A stretch of DNA of 64,000 nt from positions 159,488,848-159,552,847 of the forward strand of contig OZ018322.1 of assembly GCA_963969495.1 (NCBI GenBank), written 5' to 3'. How positions within the stretch are numbered: position 1 is the stretch's first letter; every line of letters starts with the position of its first letter. Positions 46,310 to 58,232 of the stretch are shown here, piece by piece. The stretch comes from Ceratothoa steindachneri. Its lineage: Eukaryota > Arthropoda > Malacostraca > Isopoda > Cymothoidae. The position numbers were made by a program, and so were the translations under genes. The notes under the pieces were generated by a model. It did no database searches. It was given only the letters and a program-made list of their open reading frames with translations, and was not told the origin of the DNA.

Positions 46310-46510
46310 ATTGAGTCACAAATATGGTACCACGGTTTATTTTCTACTGCTTTCGAACTCAACCAAAAGTCCTTTCTCAGAGATGTTGACAGTCTGACGT
46401 AACAGGCGAAAATGGATCAACGAAATGAAATGACAGAAAGGTGGAAGGGTAGACACAGTGAAAGCTTCCTAGAAGCTTTTCGGGCTCAGGGAGGACCGGC
46501 GACGAAGGCG
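46310..46510 (-). repeat. Probable Penelope-type terminal region with hammerhead-like core
   Basis: On the minus strand, CTGAGA (46380-46375), a GGAC/GTTC pair that could form stem II, then CGAAAGC and later aataaaccgtggtacc. This arrangement resembles hammerhead ribozymes known in Penelope-like elements. The invariant C-U-G-A-N-G-A box lacks one base, so it would be inactive or is a chance match. The Penelope RT remnant lies on the same strand at 48480-47761. Confidence 0.35.
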
Positions 46511-47299
46511 GGACAAAGAAAAGAAGAAAAAAAGTGAAGAGTAGAGAGGGCAAAGCTGGATAAACACTATAAGATTTGACAGTCGACGTAGGTAACTAGT
46601 GGATATACCGGTTTATGTAAATGCTTATTCAAAATTTTATTTAGTTCCCCTGTCACAAGTCTAAAATTTCCAGCCCGTAATAGTTCAAGGATAAGAGAAA
46701 AGTGTAGTAAGAAGTGGAAAGAGGTAGGATTTTCCTAATTATTTTCTGAGTCGCATTGCTGTCATGCTAATCTCATTCCATTGGTAGGGAAATATAGTTT
46801 TGAAAAAATAATTAGTTTATTGAAATCATTCATGGTTATCAGTCTATATAATTCATTGTTATGTCATGTGTTTGTCTTATAATTATATTTACTTTAGGTG
46901 TTTAACTTTTTCGTTTTTCTTGATGTTGAATCAATTTCGTGCAATGTATATATTTAATTAATTGGAAAAAATAGCTCAATAAACTTACACGTAATCGGTT
47001 TTCCCATTTGGGGAATCCTGGGCATTTTACTTAGTTTTCAATTTTGTTGTATTCACTCTAGTTATGGGTTAATTTATTTATGCGTCATCTCCCTTGTCTT
47101 TTCCCGTTTCGTGGAACTCATTCATTCATTCTTTCTCATTCTTATTGATCTTTGATGTATTGGTTGGAGAGAGCTCGCGGTCTTGTCTCCAACATAAAGT
47201 CTATCAGTCCCGTAATTTCTTTTTGTATTTCTTCTTGTTTTTTATTCTTTTTTCGCTATTAACTCTATTATATTTTTGATCTATTTTAATTCAGCTTTT

Positions 47300-47674
47300 C
47301 TGTAATAAGCAGTGTTGTGTGGCTGGTATCCTTTGCAATTTGATAATGTTTGTTTGTTCGGTAGTGTACATTGGGATAACTGGGCTTAGCATCACTGACT
47401 GTATAATTGCTTGGTAGATCTCCTTATTGTTCTTTTGGTTGAGTTATTTGAGCCTATAGACTAGTTTTAGGCCTATTTTTCTTCTGATAACACTTTTCTC
47501 TACATGCTTGCCATATCCCGTTATGGTGATAGTCAATCCTAGCACTTTGGTCTCCTTCGTGCACTTGTACCTTTCTTTAGATAGGCAAGGAAAAACAAAA
47601 TTAAAGTAAGATGTAATTTGTAGATACAAATAAAATAAATTTGTATCACAGGGCATCGTCTGAGGGAGTGACAT
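47300..47674 (-). pseudogene. Non-LTR RT thumb/connection fragment
   Basis: The minus strand reads TKVLGLTITITGYGKHVEK (about 47570-47515), then IGLKLVYRLK, a stop, LNQKNNKEIYQAIIQSVML (about 47450-47395), and a segment with IPMYTT and KLQRI. This is the region downstream of the palm in jockey/CR1-like reverse transcriptases (K-x-L-G-x-x-x-D/T, L-Y-R-L, K-x-x-x-x-Y-x-x-x-x-x-x-x-x-Y). The palm is absent. It lies between the two Penelope remnants and may have been inserted there. Confidence 0.6.
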
Positions 47675-47760
47675 CGATGTTTTAGTTGAGACAATCCACG
47701 CCAGACACCAATAAATCTATGAACTATCACCTTGAGCGATGAATTTTCGCCTTAGCCAAC

Positions 47761-48480
47761 TTAATCTTGGGTCTTTGGGTGCTCTCTGCTTGGGAAAGCT
47801 AGGCAATGGTTCTTAACCCGCATCCTTATGTTCTCTGAAGCTTGACTAACAGATATAGCTGCATCTCTACCACACTGGCGTTCAAAGACGACGATCGACC
47901 TCTCCTGGCGATTGAACCTTTCCTTACTTCTTCTGCGCGAGTTCATCTAAGGAATCTGCTAACATCAATGCCGGAAGGGCAGAAAATCTGTGAGCTGATC
48001 TCAGAGGTATTAGGGATATTAGGAGGGACGATCTTTTATATATCTCGTCCACTCTAGGGTTTCAGAATGGTGGTCTTCACGTGAAGTTGGCAGACCTATC
48101 CGTGTTATGATTATCCCTGAGCGTTGCTTCGAGTTGCTTCTATTCCTCCAAACACAGCTAACTATTGCAGCTATACGGAAAGTGTCCTGCCAGTGCTACA
48201 TTTTGTGATTTACTAGGTAAAAGCTATCGAATTTCCGGACGCAGTATATATGAATCGTCTTCCGGCAAACCGCTCTTAGGAGACTACCCTCATCACCTCG
48301 GAGAAATAGGACGTCAAATGTGGTAAACATGATTTGTCTTCTTGTTATATTTTGAAGAGATTTTCGTTGAAAACATTGTTAATGTGAGTTTGTAACTCGA
48401 GTATCAGAAAGGTGTCAACGTACCACACCATCGCTAACACGACTTCCACCTGACCATTAAAACAGCACAGAGGCCATACT
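47761..48480 (-). pseudogene. Penelope-like element RT and GIY-YIG-like remnant
   Basis: WYVDTFLIL (about 48427-48400) matches the R-Y-V-D-D-T-F box of Penelope RT with one Asp codon missing. Then FDVLFLRGDEGSLLRAVCRK (about 48310-48250), and KFDSFYLVNHKM (about 48240-48205), which is the conserved stretch after the catalytic box (F-L-D-V-L, Y-R-K-P-T-H-T, N-x-x-S-x-H-P). The terminal piece ISVSQASENIRMRVKNH (about 47850-47800) aligns with the Y-V-G-Q-T-x-R-x-L-x-x-R-x-x-E-H core of the GIY-YIG endonuclease. Penelope elements insert at telomere-like or internal sites using these two activities. Multiple stops. Confidence 0.7.
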
Positions 48481-48779
48481 GAGGCGAGACTCTAATATTT
48501 AAATTATTTCAGGCGGATTAAAAAGTAAACATTCCAAAAATACATTTTTAAGTTCAATCTAAAATCCCTTGAGTTTTAATATTCGATCAAAAGGGTAAAA
48601 TTTTGACAAATTTGGTTTAAATGAATGATGTTTTGTAAGTATAATCTCTTCCCTACGATTGATTTGAAAAAGTAAATGTTTGATCTTTTCCCATTCTAGG
48701 CCTCCAGGTAAGATCCCATCTCAATAAACGGGTTGCATCCTGTGCCTGCCTAGATTGTTCACGATTGAAAAGAAGCATG

Positions 48780-49460
48780 TGTGAACGCATCAGCACAAAC
48801 AACGAAGCGGAGCCTTTTGGACAATGGTTTTAAGCCAAGAAGCCTCATCTCATATAAGAGAACATACAGATAGGTCCTCTTTTGTGAGAAATATAAAGAA
48901 AGGGCTGCAATAAATTTGATGCCAAGCGATATTCTCTGATGAAGTGCCATTTCGCTTGTTTGTAGTTTATGCAGGGACACCTCTTTATGACTAGAAAAGA
49001 GGGCTATTTCACGAGCACTGTGTTTTGCTCACTTGGAAGCACCCATACACTCTCCATGTCTGGGGCTGTTTGTAATCTAAGGGAACTTGAGCATTAACAA
49101 TTTGGGGAAAAAGAACTGCTAAGAAATCTAAATGGTTCCAAAACCTAATTCATCAACACGTTTTCCCAAAGGTTTAGTACCAAATTAGGGAGGATGCCTG
49201 TATATTTTAGCATGATGGAGCACCTTGTCACCAAAAGAAATGCAATGACAAAGATTTTGGCTGAGAAATGAGAATTTGTGGGTGATAATCAAACTGGCGT
49301 TTGATAAAGATAAGCCATCCAAATTTAAGCTCTTGCGGGTGCTTAGTGAACAGAAAAAAAATCATTTTCAGTCAAAATATCATATAAACTTGCTTAGCAA
49401 CTGCCAAAACCAAATGAACCACTACTTAAGGAGAAGGGACATCATGAAAACATATTGACG
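48780..49460 (+). pseudogene. Tc1-like transposase relic
   Basis: AKKPHLI (about 48835) resembles the end of the DNA-binding half. MKCHFACL (about 48938) corresponds to the S-D-E-x-x-F catalytic line, with Asp lost. LHVWGCL (about 49056-49075), SKWFQNLIHQHVFPKV (about 49130) and HDGAPCHQKK (about 49212-49240) follow; the last holds the second catalytic Asp. The C-terminal open part (49276-49458) ends NHYLRRRDIMKTY, in line with the R-I-x-x-V-I-x-x-x-G-x-x-x-K-Y end of Tc1 proteins. Stops and at least two shifts. Terminal repeats were not identified. Confidence 0.75.
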
Positions 49461-52400
49461 GCGGATATCAATTGACTCTATTTATTAAGAAATTTAGTTT
49501 AAACCCCATTTTTTGTATATTTCAGCTTCAAAATTTGATACAATCATAATAAAACAAAATGCAACGTTTGATTAGTTTTATTAATCTTCTTTTAGGAAAA
49601 AATATAATAGTGTTAAAACTTTGGCGGATGATTATAGATCAAACGCCCATCCCTTTTATACAGAAAGAAGTGTTCAAAGTGTCTTAGATTAAATACATAA
49701 ATATATACAGTGTATGTTTCCTAAAAACAGCTCTGATTCCTAGCAGATTAGAAAAACAGCGAGAATTCACTCTATGTTGAAATATCAGGGTAATAATAGT
49801 GTTTCTCTCTATATAATTCTTTTCTTATTGGTGTTCTACTCTTATTTTACCGTACTGAAAATTATAAAATAATATGATTATTCTATGTGAAAGTATATTG
49901 GGAAAGATGTGAGAGTGCAACGCTTGTTACAAATTATAACACACGATGAACATTTCGATGTCAAGTCCTCCCAAATCATTTTGACTTAATTATTCGTATG
50001 TTCTTTTCTCTCGTCTGCAAAACTTTGCCCTATTTTCCATATGGATGTTTAATTTTAAACTATGAAAACAGTCGAGCCTTCCTGCTTTTTACCTTTAATT
50101 AAAAATCATTACAACCACTTTAGATATTGGATATACTTTTAGTACGGGGGTGTTTTATGTGGTACTGCTGAACCTGCACGTTCAACTGTGCTTCTAACTA
50201 AGAAGGTGAAACTTCGCGGACAAGTTTGGGAATAAGTTGTAATTACGGAAACGTTCCAATAGAATATAGTGTCAGTTTCTATTTATTTAATCGAACACTA
50301 CATGAACTTATGGATTTCAACTGGTTTACAACAGATTTTGTAATAAGATAGAATATTTGTTCCTTACCATACTAGTTATTTTACCATACTATTCAACACC
50401 CTTAAGAAGGAAATTAAAGTCTTAGTTATAAACTTACTATTATGAATTAATTGGAGTTTCAATGATGTTCGATTTACAATGTTTGCAAATGTCATGGAAT
50501 AGCAGTATGTATGTGAAGTAAATGGAGGGAACCGCCATCTTATCATGACATCATGTAAATTCCCCGACCTTTATAATTTTAAATGTGGCATATCGTGATT
50601 TAGTTTAAACAGCGACTTGGCTCATCAAGGCAAGGTGAAGCTAATTATCGGAGTTCGAACGAGGCATGATAGTCTGTGCCTGACGAGTGGGAAATTTCAT
50701 TTATGAAATTGTGCCGAGATTCAACATCAACTCTGGTATCACCTATTTATCGAGAATAGCTCATATAGATAAACAAGCATCTTGGCTAAAATTGCATCCA
50801 AAATCAATGTATAAGTTACCATCAGATCAGTGCAGCGTTGTCTACATTCTATTTGACATGGGAGGTGAGCTAACTGAGTGTTCCTGTTAAGACCAGGCCA
50901 CCAAACACAACGCCCCAACTGCGTTGCTAATTGGAGAATGGAAGACTAGTAACATGTGATGTCGTCGAATGAGTAACGGTTCCAGTTTTTTGGCCGCAAA
51001 GATAAGGTTCAGCTCTGCTACAGACTCCATAAATCCAGGTTGCATATTACGAACAAGAAATATGCAGTGTGATCAGAGTTCTATACTGGTGTAAGGTTTA
51101 CTTTTATTCACCTGGCTTGTGTTGTTTCTCCGAAACATTCCGTGGACAAGTGATCGCTATGTTGCATTGCTTGGGGAAAATTTTCACTAATTCATGGATT
51201 CCAAGTGCCACATCAAAGGTGGAATATTATGAGAGAATAGTTCAACGTCTCATCGGTCTCAAGTTGACTTCTGGAAAGTTCGGACGATTGGTTTGGCGAA
51301 CATTTTGACACGATATGACTCCGGTAGCTACAAATATCAATAAAATGGGGAGACCCATGGGTCCGTTCATTTCCAGGGGTCGTTATTCTACTTGTAAGAT
51401 TAAATGACATGTCCATTGGTGAAATTTTCCCGCTAAATGTACTCATACGCGATTCAAAGTGCCAACCCCATGACCTTTGATACTCTAGTTTATATTTCTG
51501 TCTCATATTTCCGTTTCGTTCAGTTTAATCTTTCTTTTCTTATTTTACTCTCTTGGATTAGACTGAGTGGATCTTACCACCTTTTTAGGTCTTGTATTCT
51601 ATCATAAATTCAGATTAGATTGGGTTTGAGGAAGAAGGTACCCACAGTAGTTTTATTTCTTTAAGAAAATAGTAAGAAAATAATTTGAAGGGCAAATTTC
51701 GAATAAATATGGATCTCCGTAAATGATCAAGTGAGAATTATAATTTATTCCTCAGCATTACACTACGAGCGTCTTTGTAATACCCCCCCAAATTTACTAT
51801 TCTTATGTTATATATTTTTCTTTTTCTATCGTCTTCCTGAACTTAGACTCTTTCTTTTTATGTTTAAATAAGCTTTACTTTTCTACCCTAACATATTTTC
51901 ATAAGGATCCCGAAATTTCTGAAAAAGTATTTTTCTATATTATGAAAGATATCAAGTGAAAATACTTATATGTAAATGAACAGAAAATAGAAAAGTTGAA
52001 GAAACACAAGAAATATTAATTAAAAATTGGTAAAGCAGCTGAAAAACTTCTTTGTGTAAAATTTTAACCACAAAAGTTGGCTGACGGAAGAGCCAAGTTA
52101 TTCTTTCCATTTTCCTTCCTATACCTTGGAAAAATAGCAAGAATAGGTTTCTTATCTACTGTGACTATAAAAGAAGGGATTCGAAGACCAAATTAAACGA
52201 ACGTTCTCGCGATCGTAAATCGATGAAACCAGAAGTTTGCCTGGTTTTAAAATGGTGTCCTATGTATAAGGACAATCAATATTATTTTTATTTCGAGAAA
52301 ACCTCCCCTATTATTGTATAGTTATCTCACGAATCGATTTGAAGTCGACCCGAGAAGAGAACGGATGTAAAAATCCCTCCTTATGTGTGCGCTCGTGCAT

Positions 52401-52895
52401 CCACCTACTGAACTCTATGAAATACCTCAACCTACCCATAGTGTGTTACACACTTACGTCAGGCCAAACCTGTAGTGGAGAGGATGAGATTTGTTATTAA
52501 ATCTTTTAGATATGGTAAGTACCATCACTAATTAAAGAGGTTTCTTCTTTACATATATCTTAATTTTACGATTACGATGTTTTGTGGTTGTATTTAACTA
52601 ATTTTGACCTGCTAATTTCAAATAAGACATCCATTCTTTGTAACACATCATTTTCATTATATAGCATATGCCTATTTTACGATGTACTACATATATTTAG
52701 AAGGTAAGAATAGTTTCCTAAGTGTTATAGCTTCATACTATAACTTAAAATGTCAAAAGAATTTTAATGAATAAATTCAGTGAAAGATAACATCACCTAT
52801 TACTCTAAAGACATATAGGTTATTTTTCTAATATAATGGAGAAAACACAAGCAATCTTACACATACCTATACATTCATAGAGGAAATTTTTGCTT
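49461..52895. other. AT-rich stretch without recognisable gene
   Basis: Short frames at 50687-50890 and 51069-51308 show no domain. There are no terminal repeats visible except a small palindrome gtgtgttacacac at about 52441. Confidence 0.45.
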
Positions 52896-52899
52896 GCGA

Positions 52900-54175
52900 G
52901 AGTGTTTGGAGTGTTTGATGTCTACACATTTTCGTTGAATACTTCAACAGTAATCTGTCATCATGTTTATGTTCCATCGGCCTCGATATCTTGACTAAAA
53001 CGCTCTCCGAGTTCGTCACTCATGTTGCCAAGATTGGCATGAAATTAATCAAGATGGCTCTTGAGGAAATGAACCCCCTATGCTTATGTTGTTGCCTAAA
53101 CGATGAAAGCTATCAAGTAATGTTTCTACCAAATCCTTGTAATTGGCATCCTGTTTCTTTTCAAGTAGTACTTTTGCAATAGCCAAAAATAAATCTCATG
53201 CTCTTTTTTCTACATCAGTCATCGAACTAGAGAAGTTTTTGGTTTTCCATTAACTTTCTGACTTGTGGCCCATCTAAAAGTCCAACCTTTATTATATTAT
53301 AACCTAAGCCAGGAAATATTTTACATATGAATTTAAAACAGTCAACCTACACATTAATAGCTTTCACAAATTGTTTCATCAGCCCTAGTTAAATATGAAG
53401 GGGTAGGAAGATGATTTTCTCTCGTTAAACAAGTGGTTGGTGTATAATATTCTTCTCCCCAACAGTTAAACTTTCTCTAACTGTCCAGAATTTCTGATTC
53501 CAATGTTGTCTTTGCCTCAGTTGTTCCATAAACACAAAAAATACGGATGATATTTTTTATAACCTCCTTGTTGGCCAAGTAAAAAAAATTACTATTTTCA
53601 GATCCACACATATGATCCATTTGTGTTCATCATATTTAAGTAAATCTGATACAGAATGAATGTGTTAATGCTTTCCTTTGAAATGCACAGAGTGACTAAT
53701 AGGAATCGAATTGAAAAAGTTGCCATTATAGAGTAACACATTTTAGACTCTTCTTTGAACTATCTATAAAGAGTCTCCATTCACTTTGATCATACTCTGA
53801 ATCACCTATTGCGTTCAACAGTCCCACCACGTTACAACAGTAAACAAAATCTTCTTTAGTTTTAGAAAATTTAATGAGATAAAAAGTTACATTTGTTTTT
53901 TCCTGCAACAAATTCTTCTCTTTAAATCTAGAAGCTATCACTTATGCTAACTCATTTAAGAGGCCTAGGTCTCTAACTAAATCATTTAGTTCTAATTAGG
54001 TTAAGTTAATCCTGATCACCTAATTTTATCTTAAAGTAAGCCAAGTATGCTCTTTTCACAGAGATACTAATGTTCATTCTTTGAGTTGGTGGAGTGAAAG
54101 AACTACATATATAGCAAAACGAGTCAGGGAAATTCAAACATTTCATTCTTAATGAGGCCATGCTACTGAATGTTA
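52900..54175 (-). pseudogene. Relic of an uncharacterised invertebrate repeat-encoded protein family
   Basis: Starts at about 54163 with MASLRMKCLNFPDSFCYICS, a Cys-pair region that could bind zinc. It ends KIKLGDQD (about 54010). After a deletion it resumes as VIASRFKEKNLLQEKTNVTF (about 53945-53880), EDFVYCCNVVGLLNAIG, and SEWRLFIDSSKKSLKCV (about 53790-53735). Then IIFLPLHI-x-LGLMKQFVKAI (about 53430-53360), GPQVRKLME, and GERFSQDIE (about 52990-52960) with NMMTDYC (about 52945-52925). I know this order of motifs from unnamed proteins repeated in many invertebrate genomes; the function is unknown. Multiple stops and shifts. The upstream neighbour is the 54980 transposon. Confidence 0.65.
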
Positions 54176-54319
54176 TTTCATAAAACAACTCTGAAAAAAT
54201 ACAACAATATATTATACACAATTGCTTTATATATCTAGATTTGCATAAAGAGAAATCTAAATACATAGATAAGATAAAATAAGAATACCAAACGCCTCCA
54301 CTTCTGTTCACTTGGTTGT

Positions 54320-54979
54320 AAGATAGCGTGCTACTACGAGTTGGACCAATATGTACCAGTCCCTAAATAAAAAAAACTTGACGTGATAGAAGAATCCTAT
54401 TGTCATTTTTAAACTCAGTAACCCCGAATTTCCCAAGAACAGGTCTCAAACTTAAGTCACCTTTAAAAAAGTTAAAATTTTTTGATCAGGGAGGGATGTA
54501 GGAGAAAGAGTCGCACACTGTGTAAGATTTGTATACAGCAATTCCCCCTAAAACAGAGCATCTAATTTCGGCCACTCTCCAGAATGTGTTCGTTAGTAGA
54601 CAATGACGTTTGCCAACTTTTATTAGTCCTTTGATAGACATTTGCAACATTTACTTTACGAAACTGTAATATCGTAAATAAAAATTCACTTTATTCAACC
54701 TATACTTAAGCCACTTGTCTACTGTACGGTAACTCTTCGGTCACCCTCTACTTGAATACTTTCGTCAGATTAATGATATTGAAGTTTACAAGTTCTAGAG
54801 TATAATAATTCTTAATGTCTTAAAGGAAATTACCTTAAAAAATATAAATGTTTATTAGGGTGGCTCTTATTTGTATATTATTTTTTTTTAGGAAATATCA
54901 ACCTCTCACCCTCTCATTTTCTTCTCTATTTGTAGTAATTAATATACATATTAAAAATTCAAGCCAGATATATTATCAT
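54320..54979. other. AT-rich spacer
   Basis: Nothing recognisable. It is the left flank of the 54980-58232 transposon. Confidence 0.5.
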
Positions 54980-54996
54980 TTAGGGTGTGCTCAAGG
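54980..54996 (+). repeat. Left 17-bp terminal inverted repeat
   Basis: ttagggtgtgctcaagg, the exact reverse complement of 58216-58232. Confidence 0.9.
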
Positions 54997-55750
54997 CAAA
55001 ATGTTTTTTTATGCCTTGTTGCGGGTGAAAAAATGCTGTTCGCAGGTTTTGGCCAGGCTGATTTCTGTGTGAAATAAGCTATATTTTGTTTATTTCTTGA
55101 TAAAACCAGAGCTGCTAGTTCAGTGAAGGGTAAAAAAGGGTCGTCCCGCATCATCAGCCGTGCCGTATGTCCGTGCGTTTAGGCCGGTTTTTCAAATATT
55201 TGGCAACCCTGAGCTCTAGAGAAGCGATTTAAAAGTTATGAGGTAAGGCTTTTACGCATCTTTACACAGTATACCTACTACTCATACAGTTTTAAAAATC
55301 TTATTTATGAGATTACTGCAAATGGACAATTTGGCACATTAATAGGAAAAAATCAAATAGGAAAAAAATCCAATGATCCAAATTCCTTCAACATAGAGCT
55401 CTAATGCTTACAGACATTTAATTAGCATGTTTGACAATTATTGTAGATGATGGAAAGTATATACATCTTCATGAGGGCCAGGTTTATTTAGTTGTAACTT
55501 TTGGTATCAAACAAAGTAATATTTTTATGGATTTATGATATAGAACACATTTGACATGGTTCACATTTGCTCAGAATGTCCTCTTAGATATAACCAAAAA
55601 CATCTTTTAACTCTTTCCAAAGCTGTATCTCACAAGCAATTTGGACAAAGTATGCTGTTTTAATAGACTTTTTAATTATGAGAGGTTAAACTTTAATTTT
55701 GCCAGGCGTGATTAGAGCAAAATAGTTCGTTCTTATCAGGTTAATCAGAA

Positions 55751-57985
55751 ATGCTTGTTTTTTTTATATATAAGATGACTACTTTGCGGAAACCGGACAA
55801 AGTATATTTGCTAGAAAACAAGAGGGATTCTCTGTCAGGCTGCAAGCTTCAATCCAAAGGCGCCGTACTCCGAGTATATCTGCATCGCATGTGTGAAAAA
55901 GGAATAGTGAAGGATGAAGCAGCAGTGCAGACTATAAAAGAGGTCAAAAACTTTTGGGAAAAGGCACGTATTCCCATTCGGACTTTTCAGCATGCTGTAA
56001 AGAAGCTCGAAGGCTTTGTGTCAGAATGGGAAGCCTTGAAGAAAAATAAGGAGCAAAGGATGGAAACAAGAGAAGAAGGAAGAGAAATTTTGTGATCCCT
56101 TGAATAATCTTTTTGACATAGCCAACAGGGATGCACTAAAGATGATAAAGATCACAGAGGATAAAGCATTTCTGAATGCACAGCGGGAGAAGAGGAGGCA
56201 AGGACAAATGGCATGAGTTGACATTAAGCTGACAAAGAAGGAAAAGGAGAAATAAAATCAAAAAGAGAGAAAGCTACGGACGATTGCAAAGCGGCAGGAC
56301 AAATCTTGTCAGTATAAGAGAACTGTTCCCCTAAAAGACTCTTCCGTTAGCTCATCAGCCGGAGAAAGTGAAACAGAAGGATCCAGGGCAGAAGCAGGGT
56401 CAAGCCTAGCGGGGAAACGAAAAAGAGAAAAGAAGAGCATTCTAAGTCCAGACGTTCTTTCAGCCCTGGATAGAACCAAGAACAGTAATCGCCACAGCGT
56501 TACACATTCTTTCTGTTATGCTCTATGCGTCTGGTAAACTGCTTGACAAGATTAAAGTCAGCCAATCTCCATTTTACGCGCTAGTCAGCAGCACCTTAAC
56601 GATCACTCTGCAGATAATAAGCAGGGGTTTTATTGCAAACAACCCTTAACACTTCACTGGGAAGCCAAACTAATAGCTAAACTAACAGGAGACGAGAAAG
56701 TGGAAAGGCCTCCCATGATTTTGTGTGGAAAAGGCATTGAACAGTTGCTTTGCGTACCCAAGTTGCAAGCTCAAACACGTCACGCAATGGCAGAAGCAAT
56801 ATGCGAAGTCCTGGCCGATTTGGGTTTGGAGAACTGGATTCGTTCCATTTGCTTCGACATGATTTTGAGCAACACAGGCAGAAGAAATGGCGCCTGCATT
56901 TTGTTTCAGCAGATGGTGTGAGAGAACTTGCTGAAATTGGCATGTCGCCATCGTATACACGAGATACTGCTAGAAAAAGTTTTAAATTGTCACCATTGGC
57001 TCATCATCCGGTCCAGACATTGGTTGTCTTCAAGAGATTCTAGAGTCACTGGCACCAAATGTCCTTCGCTAAATTCAAGTCAAGAATTAATGACGATGAG
57101 GTTTCCAGTGCTTTGGCGATTATGACAGGCAACACCATTGAGTTCTGCTCAAAACAAATGGAAAAAGTTCATCCTAGTGAGGATTAACGGGAACTGTTGG
57201 AACTGGCCATCATATTCCATAGGGGAATTCACTTTACCAAACCAGGGGCTATGCAACGCGCCCGCTTTATGAAACCACTAATTTATGGACTAAAGGATTG
57301 TCTTCCGGGATGTATCCAGTCGAACCGTCGGCGAACTAAAAGACATGAAGGAAATCTGTGTCTTTGGAGTGAAATGCTATGCGAAGTAGTGGTTCTGCTG
57401 CCGTCTCCCAACAGCAGCGCCAAAGAGCAGTCTGGAAATCCTGAACCTTTGGCTGCTGCTGATGACAGAGCTACAAAAGGTTCCCTCAAGAAGCTGACCG
57501 ACCACCTTTGATACTTCAGTGAAGAGTGGGTAGCCCTGGCGTTTTTTGATACAGCTCTCAATATGGCTGAGACGAAGGCGATGGTCGCTGCCATGAACGA
57601 CGGAAGAGACCACGAGCCATCAGAGAGGGTGAATGTGGATTGGCTAACCATTGGGATTAAGAATTTGAGCGAATTGTTACAAGGAACACTCGAAAGTTCT
57701 TCGATATTCTAAATCTCAGTCAAGAGTTCTTAACTGAGGATCCCAGTAACTGTGCCCAAAACAGAACAAACATCGCCGCAGAGGATATTGCAAAGAGCCT
57801 GACTGGGACTAATGATGTGGTAGAGAGAGGCATAGCGCTTATCCAAATTATATTGGACTCCTGTCAAAGACTGAAGAACAGACACAGTTCATTATAAAAG
57901 TCGTCAAAGAGCACCGAAACTTGTTTCTGGACTTTTGCAATAGTACTGTTGTTGAAAGACTCGTCGTACTGTCGTGAAGATCTAC
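55751..57985 (+). pseudogene. Transposase-like protein (probable DDE type), broken
   Basis: The inner ATG at 55775 after tatataag opens 107 codons (TLRKPDKVYLLENKRDS, then KKLEGFVSEWEALKKNKEQR, a helical region). After frameshifts come VERPPMILCGKGIEQLLCVP (about 56700-56760), ICFDMILSNTGRRNGAC (about 56849-56900), LKLACRHRIHE (about 56929-56962), a downstream region ending ERVNVDWLTIG (about 57620-57655), and TNDVVERGIALIQ (about 57809-57847). The pattern of an Asp in F-D-x-x-x-S-N-T-G, then a C-x-H motif about 25 residues later and a late E-R-G resembles hAT/P-type DDE transposases with a C(2)H motif, but I cannot place it. Similar unnamed proteins exist in several invertebrates. Stops and shifts throughout. 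Confidence 0.65.
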
Positions 57986-58215
57986 CACGTCATACCTTAT
58001 TTTGTTGTTACTATTTCACATATAAACGGCAGTGTCTTAGTTTTGTTTCAATCCGTATTATAACTGTTTATAGTATTCTATGTTCTGCTATTAACCAGTG
58101 TCTACTACTTAGTACTGTAATTGGATAAATATAATGTTGATAATGTAGTGAGTCTATAAGTTATCAATTATCAGCACTGTATTTCATCGTTTATGGCACG
58201 AATAAACTTCAATTT

Positions 58216-58232
58216 CCTTGAGCACACCCTAA
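58216..58232 (-). repeat. Right 17-bp terminal inverted repeat
   Basis: ccttgagcacaccctaa, inverted copy of 54980-54996. Confidence 0.9.

Larger units (their letters stand above)
54980..58232 (+). mobile_element. DNA transposon with 17-bp TIRs and unclassified transposase-like gene
   Basis: A 3,253-bp unit bounded by perfect 17-bp inverted repeats, containing a single degenerate coding region (55775-57975, plus). A 7-bp hairpin (caaggca/tgccttg, 54992-55018) overlaps the left TIR. I see no convincing target-site duplication at 54979/58233. TIRs and gene orientation argue for cut-and-paste mobility, but the superfamily is not clear to me. Confidence 0.8.

Noticed and set aside
46394..46410. 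Plus-strand ctgacgtaacaggcgaaa as a hammerhead core
   Set aside because: The invariant A after C-U-G-A-N-G is absent and no helices pair; the minus-strand candidate is better.
47094..47279. Hydrophobic 61-codon frame, possible membrane peptide
   Set aside because: T-rich composition gives Phe and Leu by chance; no other support.
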